A stretch of 64,000 nucleotides of DNA, taken from assembly GCA_030652035.1 (NCBI GenBank), contig JAUSBJ010000035.1, positions 186,001 through 250,000 on the forward strand, written 5' to 3'. A program made the position numbers and the translations under genes. Of the stretch, positions 9,153 through 17,923 are shown piece by piece. Within the stretch, counting starts at the first letter, position 1. Every line of letters begins with the position of its first letter. This DNA is from Sulfurimicrobium sp. Its GTDB lineage: Bacteria > Pseudomonadota > Gammaproteobacteria > Burkholderiales > Sulfuricellaceae. The notes below the pieces were generated by a model, which searched no databases, was not told where the DNA came from, and saw nothing but the letters and a program-made list of their open reading frames with translations.

Positions 9153-9240
9153 TCAGTCATCAGCGTTCAGCTTTCAGTTATTGTGCTGATGGCTGATGGC
9201 TGATGGCTGAGCAGCTGATAGCTGATAGCTGATAGCTGAA
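9153..9240. repeat. Tandem 7-base repeats abutting the spoT start codon
   Basis: After a CAGC-rich lead-in (CATCAGCGTTCAGCTTTCAG) come three GCTGATG units (9185-9205), a short break, then three GCTGATA units (9114 offset: 9214-9234 region) and GCTGAA. The array ends one base before the spoT ATG and supplies no Shine-Dalgarno sequence. The upstream CAGC-containing part can pair with the GCTG repeats, so the transcript could fold. Confidence 0.85.
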
Positions 9241-9241
9241 A

Positions 9242-11356
9242 ATGCCCAACCCGTCCCAGTTCACCGAGCTTCTCTCCTCCTATCTCAAACCTGAGGATAT
9301 TGCTCAGATCGAGGATGCGTTCCACGTCGCCGAAGCCGCCCATCACGGGCAAATGCGCATAAGCGGCGAGGCCTACATTTCCCATCCGCTTGCCGTCGCC
9401 ACCATCCTGGCGGAATGGCGCCTTGACGCCCAGGCCATCATGGCCGCTCTGCTGCATGACGTGGTGGAAGACACGGCCACCACCAGCGAGGAAATCGGCG
9501 CGCAGTTCGGCAAGCAGGTTGCCGAACTGGTAGAAGGGGTGTCCAAGCTGGACAAGATCGAATTCCAGTCGGAGGCCCACGCCCAGGCAGAAAATTTCCG
9601 CAAGATGCTGCTCGCCATGGCGCGCGACGTGCGCGTGATCCTGATCAAGCTGGCTGACCGGCTGCACAACATGCGCACGCTGGAATCGATGAAGGCCGCC
9701 AAGCAGCAGCGCATTTCGCATGAAACCCTGGAAATCTACGCACCCATCGCCAACCGGCTCGGCCTCAACAACGTCTATCGCGAACTGGAAGACCTCGGTT
9801 TCCACTTCGCCCATCCCAACCGCTATACCGTCCTGGACAAGGCGGTCAAGGCGGCGCGAGGCAACCGGCGCGAGGTGGTAAGCAAGGTGCTGGAGGCGAT
9901 CAAGAACAAGCTGTCCAGCTGCAACATCGACGCCAATGTCACCGGACGTGAAAAGCATCTCTACAGCATCTACAGGAAGATGCAGGAAAAGAACCTCGCC
10001 TTCTCGGAAGTTTTCGATATTTACGGTTTCCGCGTCATAGTCAAGGATGTGCCCAGCTGCTACCTTGCACTGGGCACGCTGCATGCCCTTTACAAACCCA
10101 TTCCCGGCAAGTTCAAGGATTACATCGCGATTCCCAAGGCTAACGGCTACCAGTCCCTGCACACCACGCTGTTCGGCCCTTTCGGCACACCGATCGAGAT
10201 CCAGATCCGCAGCCAGGAAATGCACCAGATCGCCGAGGCTGGCGTGGCTTCTCACTGGCTTTACAAAAGCGGCGACAACAGCATCAGCGACATGCAGCAG
10301 AAAACCCACCAGTGGCTGCAAAGCCTGCTGGAAATCCAGGATGAAAGCCGCGACGCAGCCGAATTCCTGGAACATATCAAGGTCGACCTGTTTCCTGACG
10401 AAGTCTATGTCTTCACGCCCAAGGGCAAGATCATGGCCTTGCCGCGCGGCGCCACGGCAGTGGATTTTGCCTATGCGGTGCATACCGATGTCGGCAACCG
10501 CGCCGTGACAGTCAAGATCAATCACGAGCACGCCCCCCTGCGCACGGAACTCAGGAATGGCGATCACGTGGAAATCATCACCGCCACTCACGCCAACCCC
10601 AATCCGGCCTGGCTGAACTATGTCGCCACCGGCAAGGCACGCTCCCATATTCGTCATTTCCTCAAGACCCTGCACTACGAGGAATCCGTCGCCCTGGGCG
10701 AACGCCTGCTGGACCAGGCACTACGCGCCCTGCAGATCAAGCCCTCGAGCATCGGCGAAGGCCCGTGGGAAAAACTGCTGCGCGAGAACGCAGGCAAGAC
10801 AAAAGACGAAATTCTCGCCGACATCGGCCTGGGCAAACGGCTCAACATTGTCGTGGCACGACAACTGGCCACGCTGGGCGAAACATCGGCCGATGAGAAT
10901 CGCCCGCAGAGCGCCATGACCATTCGCGGCACCGAAGGCATGGCCGTGCAGTTCGCCAACTGTTGCCGCCCCATTCCCGGCGACCCCATTCTGGGCTTCA
11001 TCAATAAGGGAAAGGGGCTCATCATTCACACCCACGACTGCCCCACCATCGCGCATTACCGCAACGACCCGGACAAATGGGTGGACGTGGAGTGGGATCC
11101 GGACACCAAGAAGTTCTTCGAGGTCTCGATCAAGCTGGTGGTTGCCAACCAGCGCGGTGTGCTGGCCAAGGTGGCGGCCACCATCGCCGATGCCGATTCC
11201 AATATCGACAATGTCAGCATGGAAGAAGAAGACGGCAGCGCCTACACCACCATGTTTTTCACCCTGCAGGTGGAAAACCGCATGCATCTCGCCCGCGTCA
11301 TGCGCGGCCTGCGCCAGTTGCCGGAAGTGGTGCGTATCAACCGGACCAAGGGTTAA
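9242..11356 (+). CDS. spoT: Bifunctional (p)ppGpp synthetase/hydrolase SpoT
   Basis: The enzyme makes and degrades the alarmone (p)ppGpp. The 704 residues show an N-terminal HD hydrolase domain (HPLAVATILAEW, LLHDVVEDT), the synthetase domain (YRKMQEKNLAFSEVFDIYGFRVIV, ANGYQSLHTT), a TGS domain (DEVYVFTPKGKI) at about 390-450 and a C-terminal ACT domain. The intact LLHDVVEDT hydrolase motif argues for hydrolase activity. Position after rpoZ marks it as SpoT rather than RelA. The start codon follows a 7-base tandem repeat by one base and has no clear Shine-Dalgarno sequence, which is unusual for a core gene. Confidence 0.95.
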   Translation: MPNPSQFTELLSSYLKPEDIAQIEDAFHVAEAAHHGQMRISGEAYISHPLAVATILAEWRLDAQAIMAALLHDVVEDTATTSEEIGAQFGKQVAELVEGVSKLDKIEFQSEAHAQAENFRKMLLAMARDVRVILIKLADRLHNMRTLESMKAAKQQRISHETLEIYAPIANRLGLNNVYRELEDLGFHFAHPNRYTVLDKAVKAARGNRREVVSKVLEAIKNKLSSCNIDANVTGREKHLYSIYRKMQEKNLAFSEVFDIYGFRVIVKDVPSCYLALGTLHALYKPIPGKFKDYIAIPKANGYQSLHTTLFGPFGTPIEIQIRSQEMHQIAEAGVASHWLYKSGDNSISDMQQKTHQWLQSLLEIQDESRDAAEFLEHIKVDLFPDEVYVFTPKGKIMALPRGATAVDFAYAVHTDVGNRAVTVKINHEHAPLRTELRNGDHVEIITATHANPNPAWLNYVATGKARSHIRHFLKTLHYEESVALGERLLDQALRALQIKPSSIGEGPWEKLLRENAGKTKDEILADIGLGKRLNIVVARQLATLGETSADENRPQSAMTIRGTEGMAVQFANCCRPIPGDPILGFINKGKGLIIHTHDCPTIAHYRNDPDKWVDVEWDPDTKKFFEVSIKLVVANQRGVLAKVAATIADADSNIDNVSMEEEDGSAYTTMFFTLQVENRMHLARVMRGLRQLPEVVRINRTKG

Positions 11357-11360
11357 GCTC

Positions 11361-11434
11361 CAACCCCTCCCGGCCTCCCCTTATCAGGGGAGGGGTGTGG
11401 CGCTTCCCCCTGGCAAGGGGGGACTGATGGGGTT
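11361..11434. repeat. Dispersed GC-rich double-hairpin repeat, copy 1
   Basis: Two adjacent hairpins are visible, CCTCCCC-TTATCA-GGGGAGG and TTCCCCC-TGGCA-AGGGGGG, flanked by CAACCCCTCC and GGGGTT. The same layout occurs in opposite orientation at 27308-27382. It lies between spoT and ridA and may also act as a terminator, although it lacks a clean T-run. Confidence 0.8.
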
Positions 11435-11475
11435 AAGGTTAGCGGCAATTGAGAAACAGCAAACAAGGAAAAAAC

Positions 11476-11856
11476 GTGAGCAAACAAATATTGAGCACCC
11501 CAAATGCCCCCGCAGCCATCGGCACCTATTCGCAGGGCATCCGCGTCGGCGATACGGTTTATCTCTCCGGTCAAATCGGCCTCGACCCGCAGACCATGCA
11601 AATGGCCGAAGGCATCGAAGCGCAAATCAACCAGGTCTTTCAGAATCTCGACGCAGTGGCCACGGCAGCGGGGGCAAACCTCAATGCCACGGTCAAACTG
11701 AATGTCTATCTCACCGACTTGGTGCATTTTGCCAAGGTCAACGAAATCATGGCCCGCTACTTCGACCAGCCCCACCCCGCCCGCGCCGCCGTGGGCGTGA
11801 AAGAACTGCCGCGCGGCGCGTTGGTGGAAATGGATGCAGTGCTGCATCTGGGTTGA
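11476..11856 (+). CDS. ridA: RidA family reactive-intermediate deaminase
   Basis: RidA hydrolyses reactive enamine/imine intermediates released by PLP enzymes such as threonine dehydratase. I chose the GTG at 11476 ([20 protein letters not shown]) because AAGGAA lies 5 bases upstream and it matches the family N-terminus; a TTG at 11449 would add residues from the repeat region. The 126 residues contain the hallmark [20 protein letters not shown], the [11 protein letters not shown] helix and the C-terminal [19 protein letters not shown] with the conserved substrate-binding Arg. recG begins 4 bases after its stop. Confidence 0.93.
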   Translation: MSKQILSTPNAPAAIGTYSQGIRVGDTVYLSGQIGLDPQTMQMAEGIEAQINQVFQNLDAVATAAGANLNATVKLNVYLTDLVHFAKVNEIMARYFDQPHPARAAVGVKELPRGALVEMDAVLHLG

Positions 11857-11859
11857 GCA

Positions 11860-13965
11860 ATGCCGTCCCTCGCTCCTGAAGCCCTCCCGAAAGGAGCGCT
11901 CACCGATCTCGGCGAGAAAAGGGACGCAGTCTCGCAGCACCAGCCTGTTATCAAAACCGGCAAGTCCGTCCGGGATAAACTGGCCAAGCTGGGCATCCAC
12001 GATATTTTCGGCCTGCTGCTCCACCTGCCGCTGCGCTACCAGGACGAAACGCATCTTTATCCCATCGCGGACGCGCCCGTCGGCCAGGTGGCGCAGGTAG
12101 AAGGCAGCGTCACCCACGCCAGCGTCACCTACAAACCGCGCAAGATGCTGACCGTCAAGATGCAGGACGGCAGCGGCGCATTGCAGTTGCGCTTCCTGCA
12201 TTTCTACCCCAGCCAGGCTGCAAGCCTGATTCCGGGCGTCACCCTGCGCGTCCTGGGAGAATTGCGCCACGGTTTCCTTGGCGCTGAAATGGTCCACCCC
12301 CAGTACCGCATCGTGAAGGAAAACGCGCCGCTCGCCGAGGCGCTTACGCCGGTCTACCCCACCACCCAGGGCTTAAGCCAAGGCACCTTGCGCAAACTGA
12401 TTGGCCAGGCGCTGGCCGAAGCGGACCTTTGCGACACGCTGCCGGATGCGCTGCGCACACCCTTGCACCTGCCTGATTTTGCATCCAGCCTCACGCTATT
12501 GCACCAGCCTCCGCCCGATATCGCCCCGGCAGCGCTGGACGAAAGAAAGCACCCTGCCTGGCAGCGCGTGATTTTCGACGAACTGCTGGCGCAGCAGCTT
12601 TCCATGCGCCTGCACTACCAGAAACGCCGCGCCCGCGGCGCCCCGCCCCTGCCGCCGCGGCATCAGCTTGGCGCGGCCCTGCTGGCGCGCCTTCCCTTCC
12701 CGCTCACTTCCGCCCAGCAACGCGTCTGCACCGAAATCAGCGCCGATCTCGCCCGCGCACATCCTATGCAGCGTTTGCTGCAGGGTGATGTGGGCAGCGG
12801 CAAGACCGTAGTCGCGGCGCTTGCCGCCTGCCAGGCAATCGAAAACGGCTTCCAGGCCGCGATCATGGCGCCGACCGAAATTCTCGCCGAACAGCATTAC
12901 CTGAAACTCTCCGCCTGGCTGGAGCCGCTCGGCATCACGCTGGCCTGGCTCAGCGGCAGCCTGGGAAAGAAAGACAAACGCGCCGCACTTGAACGCGTCT
13001 CCAGCGGCGAGGCGCAACTTGCCATAGGCACCCACGCCCTGTTTCAGGAACAAGTTGAATTTCGCCAACTGGGCCTGGCCATCATTGACGAACAGCACCG
13101 CTTCGGTGTGCACCAGCGTCTGGCGTTAAGGCAAAAGGGGGGCGAAATTCACCAGTTGATGATGAGCGCAACGCCCATTCCGCGCACCTTGTCGATGAGC
13201 TATTACGCAGATCTGGACGTTTCGGTGATCGACCAGCTTCCGCCCGGGCGCACGCCGATTGTCACCAAGCTGGTGGACAGCGCGCGCCGCGACGAAGTCA
13301 TCGCCCGCATCCGCGATGCCTGCGTACATGGGCGTCAAGCCTATTGGGTGTGCCCGCTGATCGAAGAATCCGAGGACTTGCAGCTTAAAACCGCGCTCGA
13401 AACTTTTGAACTGTTGAGCCAGACTTTTCCCGAGCTCAGCATCGGCCTCGTCCACGGACGCCAGCCTGCAGCGGTGAAGGCCGCGACCATGGCCCGTTTC
13501 AAGGCGGGCGAGATTCAGTTGCTGGTAGCCACCACGGTGATTGAGGTCGGGGTGGACGTTTCCAATGCCTCGCTCATGGTGATCGAGCATGCCGAGCGCT
13601 TCGGTCTGTCCCAGTTGCACCAGTTGCGCGGCCGGGTTGGACGCGGCGCTGCGCGGAGCACCTGCATCCTGCTGTTTCAGTCCCCTCTTTCAGAATCCGC
13701 CCGTGCCCGGCTCAGGATCATTTACGAAAACAACGACGGTTTCGAGGTTGCGCGCCAGGACCTGGCCCTGCGCGGACCCGGTGAATTCCTCGGCGCGCGC
13801 CAGAGCGGCGTCCCCATGCTCAGGTTTGCGGATCTCGAACGCGACCAGCGCCTGCTCGAAGCCGCCCGGCACGCCGCCGAGCGCATGCTGGCCGACTTTC
13901 CCGATCTCGCCGAACGCCACCTCGAACGCTGGCTGGGGCAGCAGCAGGACATGCTGAAAGCATGA
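11860..13965 (+). CDS. recG: ATP-dependent DNA helicase RecG
   Basis: RecG remodels stalled replication forks and branched recombination intermediates. The 701 residues include an N-terminal OB wedge domain (QVEGSVTHASVTYKPRKMLTV starts at about 78), Walker A GDVGSGKT at about residue 309, the DEQH box (IIDEQHRFG) at about 410, MMSATPIPRTL, and the C-terminal TTVIEVGVDV and QLRGRVGRG motifs. Length and motif order are normal. An RHH-PIN toxin-antitoxin module follows. Confidence 0.96.
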   Translation: MPSLAPEALPKGALTDLGEKRDAVSQHQPVIKTGKSVRDKLAKLGIHDIFGLLLHLPLRYQDETHLYPIADAPVGQVAQVEGSVTHASVTYKPRKMLTVKMQDGSGALQLRFLHFYPSQAASLIPGVTLRVLGELRHGFLGAEMVHPQYRIVKENAPLAEALTPVYPTTQGLSQGTLRKLIGQALAEADLCDTLPDALRTPLHLPDFASSLTLLHQPPPDIAPAALDERKHPAWQRVIFDELLAQQLSMRLHYQKRRARGAPPLPPRHQLGAALLARLPFPLTSAQQRVCTEISADLARAHPMQRLLQGDVGSGKTVVAALAACQAIENGFQAAIMAPTEILAEQHYLKLSAWLEPLGITLAWLSGSLGKKDKRAALERVSSGEAQLAIGTHALFQEQVEFRQLGLAIIDEQHRFGVHQRLALRQKGGEIHQLMMSATPIPRTLSMSYYADLDVSVIDQLPPGRTPIVTKLVDSARRDEVIARIRDACVHGRQAYWVCPLIEESEDLQLKTALETFELLSQTFPELSIGLVHGRQPAAVKAATMARFKAGEIQLLVATTVIEVGVDVSNASLMVIEHAERFGLSQLHQLRGRVGRGAARSTCILLFQSPLSESARARLRIIYENNDGFEVARQDLALRGPGEFLGARQSGVPMLRFADLERDQRLLEAARHAAERMLADFPDLAERHLERWLGQQQDMLKA

Positions 13966-14048
13966 CCGACGCTCAAGATTGTTTGGGCCATTGCGCGGCC
14001 ACGGCAATCGGTGTAAAAACACATAAACATCAACAAATGGAGAATTTC

Positions 14049-14288
14049 ATGGACACGATCCGCTGGAATGTCGCCGTCTCTGCCGACACCGATCAAGCCC
14101 TTCGCATGTTTCTAGCCAGTCAGGGAGGAGGCAGAAAAGGCGACTTGTCGCGCTTTATTGAAGAAGCGGTGCGGGCGCACATCCTGGAGCTGACCGCAGA
14201 ACAGGCCAAGGCTGCCAATACCAACGTGAGCGAAACGGATTTGATCTCCATGGTCGATGAGGCCATGCAGTGGGCGCGTCAGCACTGA
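14049..14288 (+). CDS. Ribbon-helix-helix antitoxin
   Basis: The protein has 79 residues from ATG 14049, with GGAG about 7 bases upstream; a longer frame from 13962 overlaps recG and has no such signal. The N-terminal strand TIRWNVAVS followed by DTDQALRMFLASQG and GDLSRFIEEAVRAHIL fits an Arc/CopG-like ribbon-helix-helix DNA-binding domain. The C-terminal tail probably wraps the toxin. Its stop overlaps the PIN gene start (ATGA), as is usual for antitoxin-toxin operons, and it should repress its own promoter. Confidence 0.75.
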   Translation: MDTIRWNVAVSADTDQALRMFLASQGGGRKGDLSRFIEEAVRAHILELTAEQAKAANTNVSETDLISMVDEAMQWARQH

Positions 14289-14698
14289 TGAGGGTCGTTC
14301 TGGACACCAACATCCTGTTCAGCGCACTGATCTCGCCGTATGGATATCCCGATGCAATCTATCGCGCCTGGCGTTCGGCGCGCTTCGAGGTGGTGACATC
14401 GCGGATGCAGCTCGATGAGATTCGCCGGGCCAGCCGCTACCCCAAGTTTCAGGCCGTTCTACAGCCAGCCAAAGTAGGCGCCATGGTTAACAACCTGCAA
14501 CGTGCCGTGGTTCTGGATCAGTTGACCATAGAGGCTGAAGCCGTTGATCCCGACGATGCGTTTTTGCTGGCCATGGCCCTGGCTGGCGATGCGGATTACC
14601 TGGTGACCGGTGACCGCCGCGCTGGCTTGCTGCAGCGTGGACATATCGAACGCACCCGGATAGTCACGCCTGCCGTGTTTTGCGCCGAGATGCTATGA
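14288..14698 (+). CDS. PIN-domain toxin ribonuclease
   Basis: This 136-residue PIN protein starts at ATG 14288, overlapping the antitoxin stop by 1 base. The acidic active-site set is visible: Asp in VVLDTNILFSAL, Glu in QLDEIRRA, Asp in DPDDAFLLAMA and Asp in YLVTGDRR. PIN toxins cut RNA in a metal-dependent way. The sequence resembles the COG1569 type of PIN toxin. The module lies between recG and rlmJ, both core genes. Confidence 0.85.
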   Translation: MRVVLDTNILFSALISPYGYPDAIYRAWRSARFEVVTSRMQLDEIRRASRYPKFQAVLQPAKVGAMVNNLQRAVVLDQLTIEAEAVDPDDAFLLAMALAGDADYLVTGDRRAGLLQRGHIERTRIVTPAVFCAEML

Positions 14699-14776
14699 CC
14701 CTGGGCTGACTGTCATCCATCGGTTACAGAGCCACATCTCGCATACAATCTTCATCCTGTCACCTGGATACCTTTC

Positions 14777-15622
14777 ATGCTGAGCTACCGCCACGCCTTT
14801 CATGCCGGCAACCACGCCGATGTGCTGAAACACCTGCTGCTGATCCAGCTGAGCCGTTATCTGGGGCAAAAGGACAAGCCGTTCTGGATCATCGATACCC
14901 ATGCAGGCGCGGGCCTTTATGCGCTGGACTCAGGCTATGCGACCCAATTGAAGGAATTCGAAAGCGGCATCGGCAAGCTGTGGGAACGCACGGACTTGCC
15001 CCCCGCGCTAGCCGAGTATGTGGCACTGGTGCGCGCCGTCAACCCGGACGGCATGCTGCGCTTTTATCCCGGCTCCCCCTGGCTTGCGCTGCAGACACTG
15101 CGCTCGCAGGACCGGCTGCGCCTGTTCGAGTTGCACAGCAGCGACAGCAGGATTTTGCAGGAGAATTTCAAAGACCACACCAAACGCGTGACGATCACCA
15201 GCGCCAACGGTTTCGATGCGCTCAAGGCGCTGCTGCCTCCGCCTCCCCGCCGCGCCCTGGTCTTGATAGACCCTTCCTACGAAACCCGCGATGACTATCC
15301 GAACGTCATCTCGGCCTTGAAAGACGGTTTGGCGCGCTTTCCCACCGGCACCTATGCGGTCTGGTACCCACAGCTCTCCCGGCCGGAAGCGCGGCAGCTG
15401 CCGGAAAAGCTCAAACACCTGCCGGTCAAAAACTGGCTGCATGTTGCCCTGACGGTACACACGCCGTCATCCGACGGCATCGGCATGCATGGTAGCGGGA
15501 TGTTCATCCTCAATCCGCCATGGACTTTGCACAAAACACTCGCGAACATCATGCCTTATCTGTTGCAGGCGCTGGGACAGGATGCTGGCGCAAGCTTCAT
15601 TTTGGAACAGGAAGTGCTGTAA
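14777..15622 (+). CDS. rlmJ: 23S rRNA (adenine(2030)-N6)-methyltransferase
   Basis: RlmJ methylates A2030 of 23S rRNA using S-adenosylmethionine. The N-terminus MLSYRHAFHAGNHADVLKH is the family signature, followed by the IDTHAGAGLYAL SAM-binding segment and the catalytic LIDPSYE motif (D/N-P-P/S-Y class). Length is 281 residues, as expected. It appears monocistronic, with a separate downstream promoter region before the phosphonate-binding-like gene. Confidence 0.93.
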   Translation: MLSYRHAFHAGNHADVLKHLLLIQLSRYLGQKDKPFWIIDTHAGAGLYALDSGYATQLKEFESGIGKLWERTDLPPALAEYVALVRAVNPDGMLRFYPGSPWLALQTLRSQDRLRLFELHSSDSRILQENFKDHTKRVTITSANGFDALKALLPPPPRRALVLIDPSYETRDDYPNVISALKDGLARFPTGTYAVWYPQLSRPEARQLPEKLKHLPVKNWLHVALTVHTPSSDGIGMHGSGMFILNPPWTLHKTLANIMPYLLQALGQDAGASFILEQEVL

Positions 15623-15752
15623 AAACCCCCGCAAAGCGCGATATTTTGATGGCATAACCCCATTGCAGGGCTGATATACTGCTAAAACCTACAATTTGGC
15701 GGGCCTGTAAATTGACCCTGGCGCCCCAACAAAATTCTCTAAAGGAAAGCAC

Positions 15753-16577
15753 ATGAAACGTTTCTTGTCATATTTAGTCATTGTTCTGGTTTTCCCGTTT
15801 TCCGCCCAAGCTGCCATTCCCGAAACGACCAAGGACAGCCTGCTGTTCGGAGTAAACGAGGGCACGGCCGGGCAAAAGGACTTCGGAGAAATGCAGGGCA
15901 GGTACAAGGCACTGGCCGACTACTTGGCCAAAAGCATCAATAAGCCCGTCAAGCTGGAATCCTCGCAAAACCTGAAAAGCTCAAGCAGCAACCTGGCCAA
16001 GGGCCGCTATGCGCTATTCTTCTCCAAACCCGCCAACGTCGCGGCCAAGGCCATACGCGATCAGAATTACCAGCTGGTGGCCATGGCCAAGGGCGAGTTT
16101 ACGGTCAAGTTCATTGTGAATGCCAATTCTCCCCTGAAAAAACCTGAAGACATCAAGGGAAAACGCATTGCATTGGCCAAGGGTACTTTCATGGAAAGAG
16201 CGGGTATGGCCGAGTTGCGAGACCGCAATTTGGTTCCTGCCGCGGATAAGATCCAGGCGGCAAAATTTCAGGATGCCATCGAGTTCATCGTGGAAAAAGG
16301 GTTTGCAGATGTCGGCATGGTGTCACCCATCGTCGCCAAGAGCTGGGTAGCCAAGGGAGGCAGCGTATTATTCGAGAGCCGCAAGATGCCGTTCTGGTCG
16401 CTGATCGCTTCACCTGACATGAGCAAGGATGATGTAATAAAAATCCAGTCCACGCTGGTCAATATGGAAAACTCCGATGAAGGCAGGAAACTGCTGGAAA
16501 AACTGGGCGTGAAGGGCTTTGTCCCCGGCAGCCAGAAAGAATATCTTGATCTTCAGATCTGGCTGGAGAAAACATAA
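15753..16577 (+). CDS. PhnD-like periplasmic substrate-binding protein
   Basis: The 274-residue protein has a signal peptide (FLSYLVIVLVFPFSAQA) and the fold of phosphate/phosphite/phosphonate ABC transporter binding proteins: an early GVNEGTAG segment, a YKALADYLAKSINKPV region and a KKPEDIKGKRIALAKGTF hinge segment. AAAGGAAA precedes the ATG. No ABC permease or ATPase gene is adjacent, so it may serve a distant transporter or a signalling partner. The ligand cannot be read from the sequence. Confidence 0.8.
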   Translation: MKRFLSYLVIVLVFPFSAQAAIPETTKDSLLFGVNEGTAGQKDFGEMQGRYKALADYLAKSINKPVKLESSQNLKSSSSNLAKGRYALFFSKPANVAAKAIRDQNYQLVAMAKGEFTVKFIVNANSPLKKPEDIKGKRIALAKGTFMERAGMAELRDRNLVPAADKIQAAKFQDAIEFIVEKGFADVGMVSPIVAKSWVAKGGSVLFESRKMPFWSLIASPDMSKDDVIKIQSTLVNMENSDEGRKLLEKLGVKGFVPGSQKEYLDLQIWLEKT

Positions 16578-16611
16578 GCCCGTCGAACAAGCAATCCAGG
16601 CTTCTGTTCCC

Positions 16612-17145
16612 ATGCGCCACCTGCCCCTGCTCTGGCAACCTCGCCCGCCCGCAGCACATTGCCCATACCGGCCATGGCTGGTGGATCGGGGCTCGCTGAC
16701 GCACCGCATCCAGATGCGCTGCAGCGCTTTCAGCGTGCGTGGATTACGTCTGATGCTGGGCAGGCCCGGGCGTGATGAAGCCGCCAGCGTCAATCTCAAT
16801 CCGCGCAATTTTGCGCTGCTGCGCGAGGTCCACCTTTACTGCGGCGAAACACCCGTGGTGTTCGCGCATAGCGTCATTCCCCGCGCCGGGCTGCGCGGCC
16901 CATGGCAAGCGCTGAGCAAGCTGGGCAGCAAGCCCTTGGGCGCAACCCTGTTCACCAATCCGAAAGTCCGGCGCGAACCGCTGCAATTCAAGAAACTCAA
17001 TCGCCGCCATGAACTCTACCGGCGCGCCTGCCGAATATTGAACGAGCGCCCGGCGCACCTCTGGGCGCGTCGTTCCGTCTTTGTCCTGGGACGCTATCCG
17101 ATTCTGGTGACGGAAGTATTCCTGCCCGGCATTCTGGATCTTTAA
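16612..17145 (+). CDS. ubiC: Chorismate--pyruvate lyase
   Basis: UbiC removes pyruvate from chorismate to give 4-hydroxybenzoate, the ring precursor of ubiquinone. I chose the ATG at 16612 (MRHLPLLWQPRP), giving 177 residues; the frame runs further upstream but overlaps the previous gene. Conserved features are WLVDRGSLTHRIQ near the N-terminus, the LLREVHLYCGETPVVFAHSVIPR core with the catalytic-pocket Arg, and the LGRYPILVTEVFLP end. ubiA lies close by (17924), separated by one minus-strand gene. Confidence 0.9.
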   Translation: MRHLPLLWQPRPPAAHCPYRPWLVDRGSLTHRIQMRCSAFSVRGLRLMLGRPGRDEAASVNLNPRNFALLREVHLYCGETPVVFAHSVIPRAGLRGPWQALSKLGSKPLGATLFTNPKVRREPLQFKKLNRRHELYRRACRILNERPAHLWARRSVFVLGRYPILVTEVFLPGILDL

Positions 17146-17156
17146 CAGGCCCCTCC

Positions 17157-17184
17157 TGCCGGCTTCAAATCAGCCAAGCCGGCA
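17157..17184. terminator. Hairpin between convergent ubiC and a hypothetical gene
   Basis: TGCCGGCTT pairs perfectly with AAGCCGGCA across a 10-base loop. There is no T-run on either side, so a role in termination is uncertain. Confidence 0.4.
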
Positions 17185-17222
17185 CTGGGCTGAACAAGGG
17201 TGGCGCGGAGCGCTCATCAAGA

Positions 17223-17723
17223 TTAAGCGTCCGTGTTCTCATCCGTGCGCCAAGCCATTGGCACTGGGTGGCGTTTCAGATGCACCATGGCAGCATAATA
17301 GCCACGCGAAGATTCAAGGGTTGGTTTAACGCACTCCATCAGCAAGGAAAGACAACCAGGACTGAAATCCGGCTGCGGCAACTCATACCGCTTCAGGTTC
17401 GTGTTAAGACTCAACTCTCGTTCATTGGCTTGACGTGCATAGCCGATCAAATGGAACAGATTAAGATCGTCCTCGTTCAGCTGGAAAGCCTCCTTGAGAT
17501 GCTGGATAAACGCCTTTTCTTCCGCAGACAAATAGCGCATCACATCTACGGGTTCATTCTGGTGAAGGTGAACCGCCATGCGTGCCCGGTCGCAGCACTG
17601 CTGCTCTGAAATGGTAACGGGTGACCTTGCCGGCTCCAGTGACAGAGTTTCATTTTTCCTCATCTTGCCGGCATAAAAAGATGTGGCCACCGCTTTCAGA
17701 AACAACATCGTCTTGTTAGACAT
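17223..17723 (-). CDS. Hypothetical protein, 166 residues
   Basis: I do not recognise this protein. The start is ATG 17723 with AGAAGAG upstream; an alternative TTG lies 6 bases earlier. It has no signal peptide and no membrane helix: the N-terminus MSNKTMLFLKAVATSFYAGK is only weakly hydrophobic. The middle is charged and probably helical (YLSAEEKAFIQHLKEAFQLNEDDLNLFHLIGYARQ). A single CC pair occurs near residue 43. A perfect palindrome sits 15-38 bases upstream of the start codon and suggests transcriptional control. It reads against ubiC and is divergent from ubiA. Confidence 0.6.
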   Translation of the reverse strand: MSNKTMLFLKAVATSFYAGKMRKNETLSLEPARSPVTISEQQCCDRARMAVHLHQNEPVDVMRYLSAEEKAFIQHLKEAFQLNEDDLNLFHLIGYARQANERELSLNTNLKRYELPQPDFSPGCLSLLMECVKPTLESSRGYYAAMVHLKRHPVPMAWRTDENTDA

Positions 17724-17737
17724 ACGCAACAGCTCTT

Positions 17738-17761
17738 CTTATAGTCCGTTCGGACTATAAG
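17738..17761. promoter_or_regulatory. Perfect 11-base-arm palindrome, operator-like
   Basis: CTTATAGTCCG and CGGACTATAAG are exact reverse complements with two bases between. The site lies in the divergent region between the hypothetical gene (start 17723) and ubiA (start 17924). Shape and size suit a TetR-type dimer operator. No regulator gene is adjacent. Confidence 0.6.
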
Positions 17762-17923
17762 ATAACACTATTAAGAATCATTCGTATACAGGATGTTGAA
17801 GATTAGCTGCATAGGTTGCCGCGCATCCTGCTTCTGCTGTTAAAATCCGGAGTCGCCATTGACTTTCCCACATACAGGGAACGGCCTTCATCAACACTTT
17901 GCTCAGGAATTTTGCACAGCAAC

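Noticed and set aside
9167-10675. Long minus-strand frame opposite spoT
   Set aside because: It is an antisense shadow of a clearly conserved gene in GC-rich sequence.
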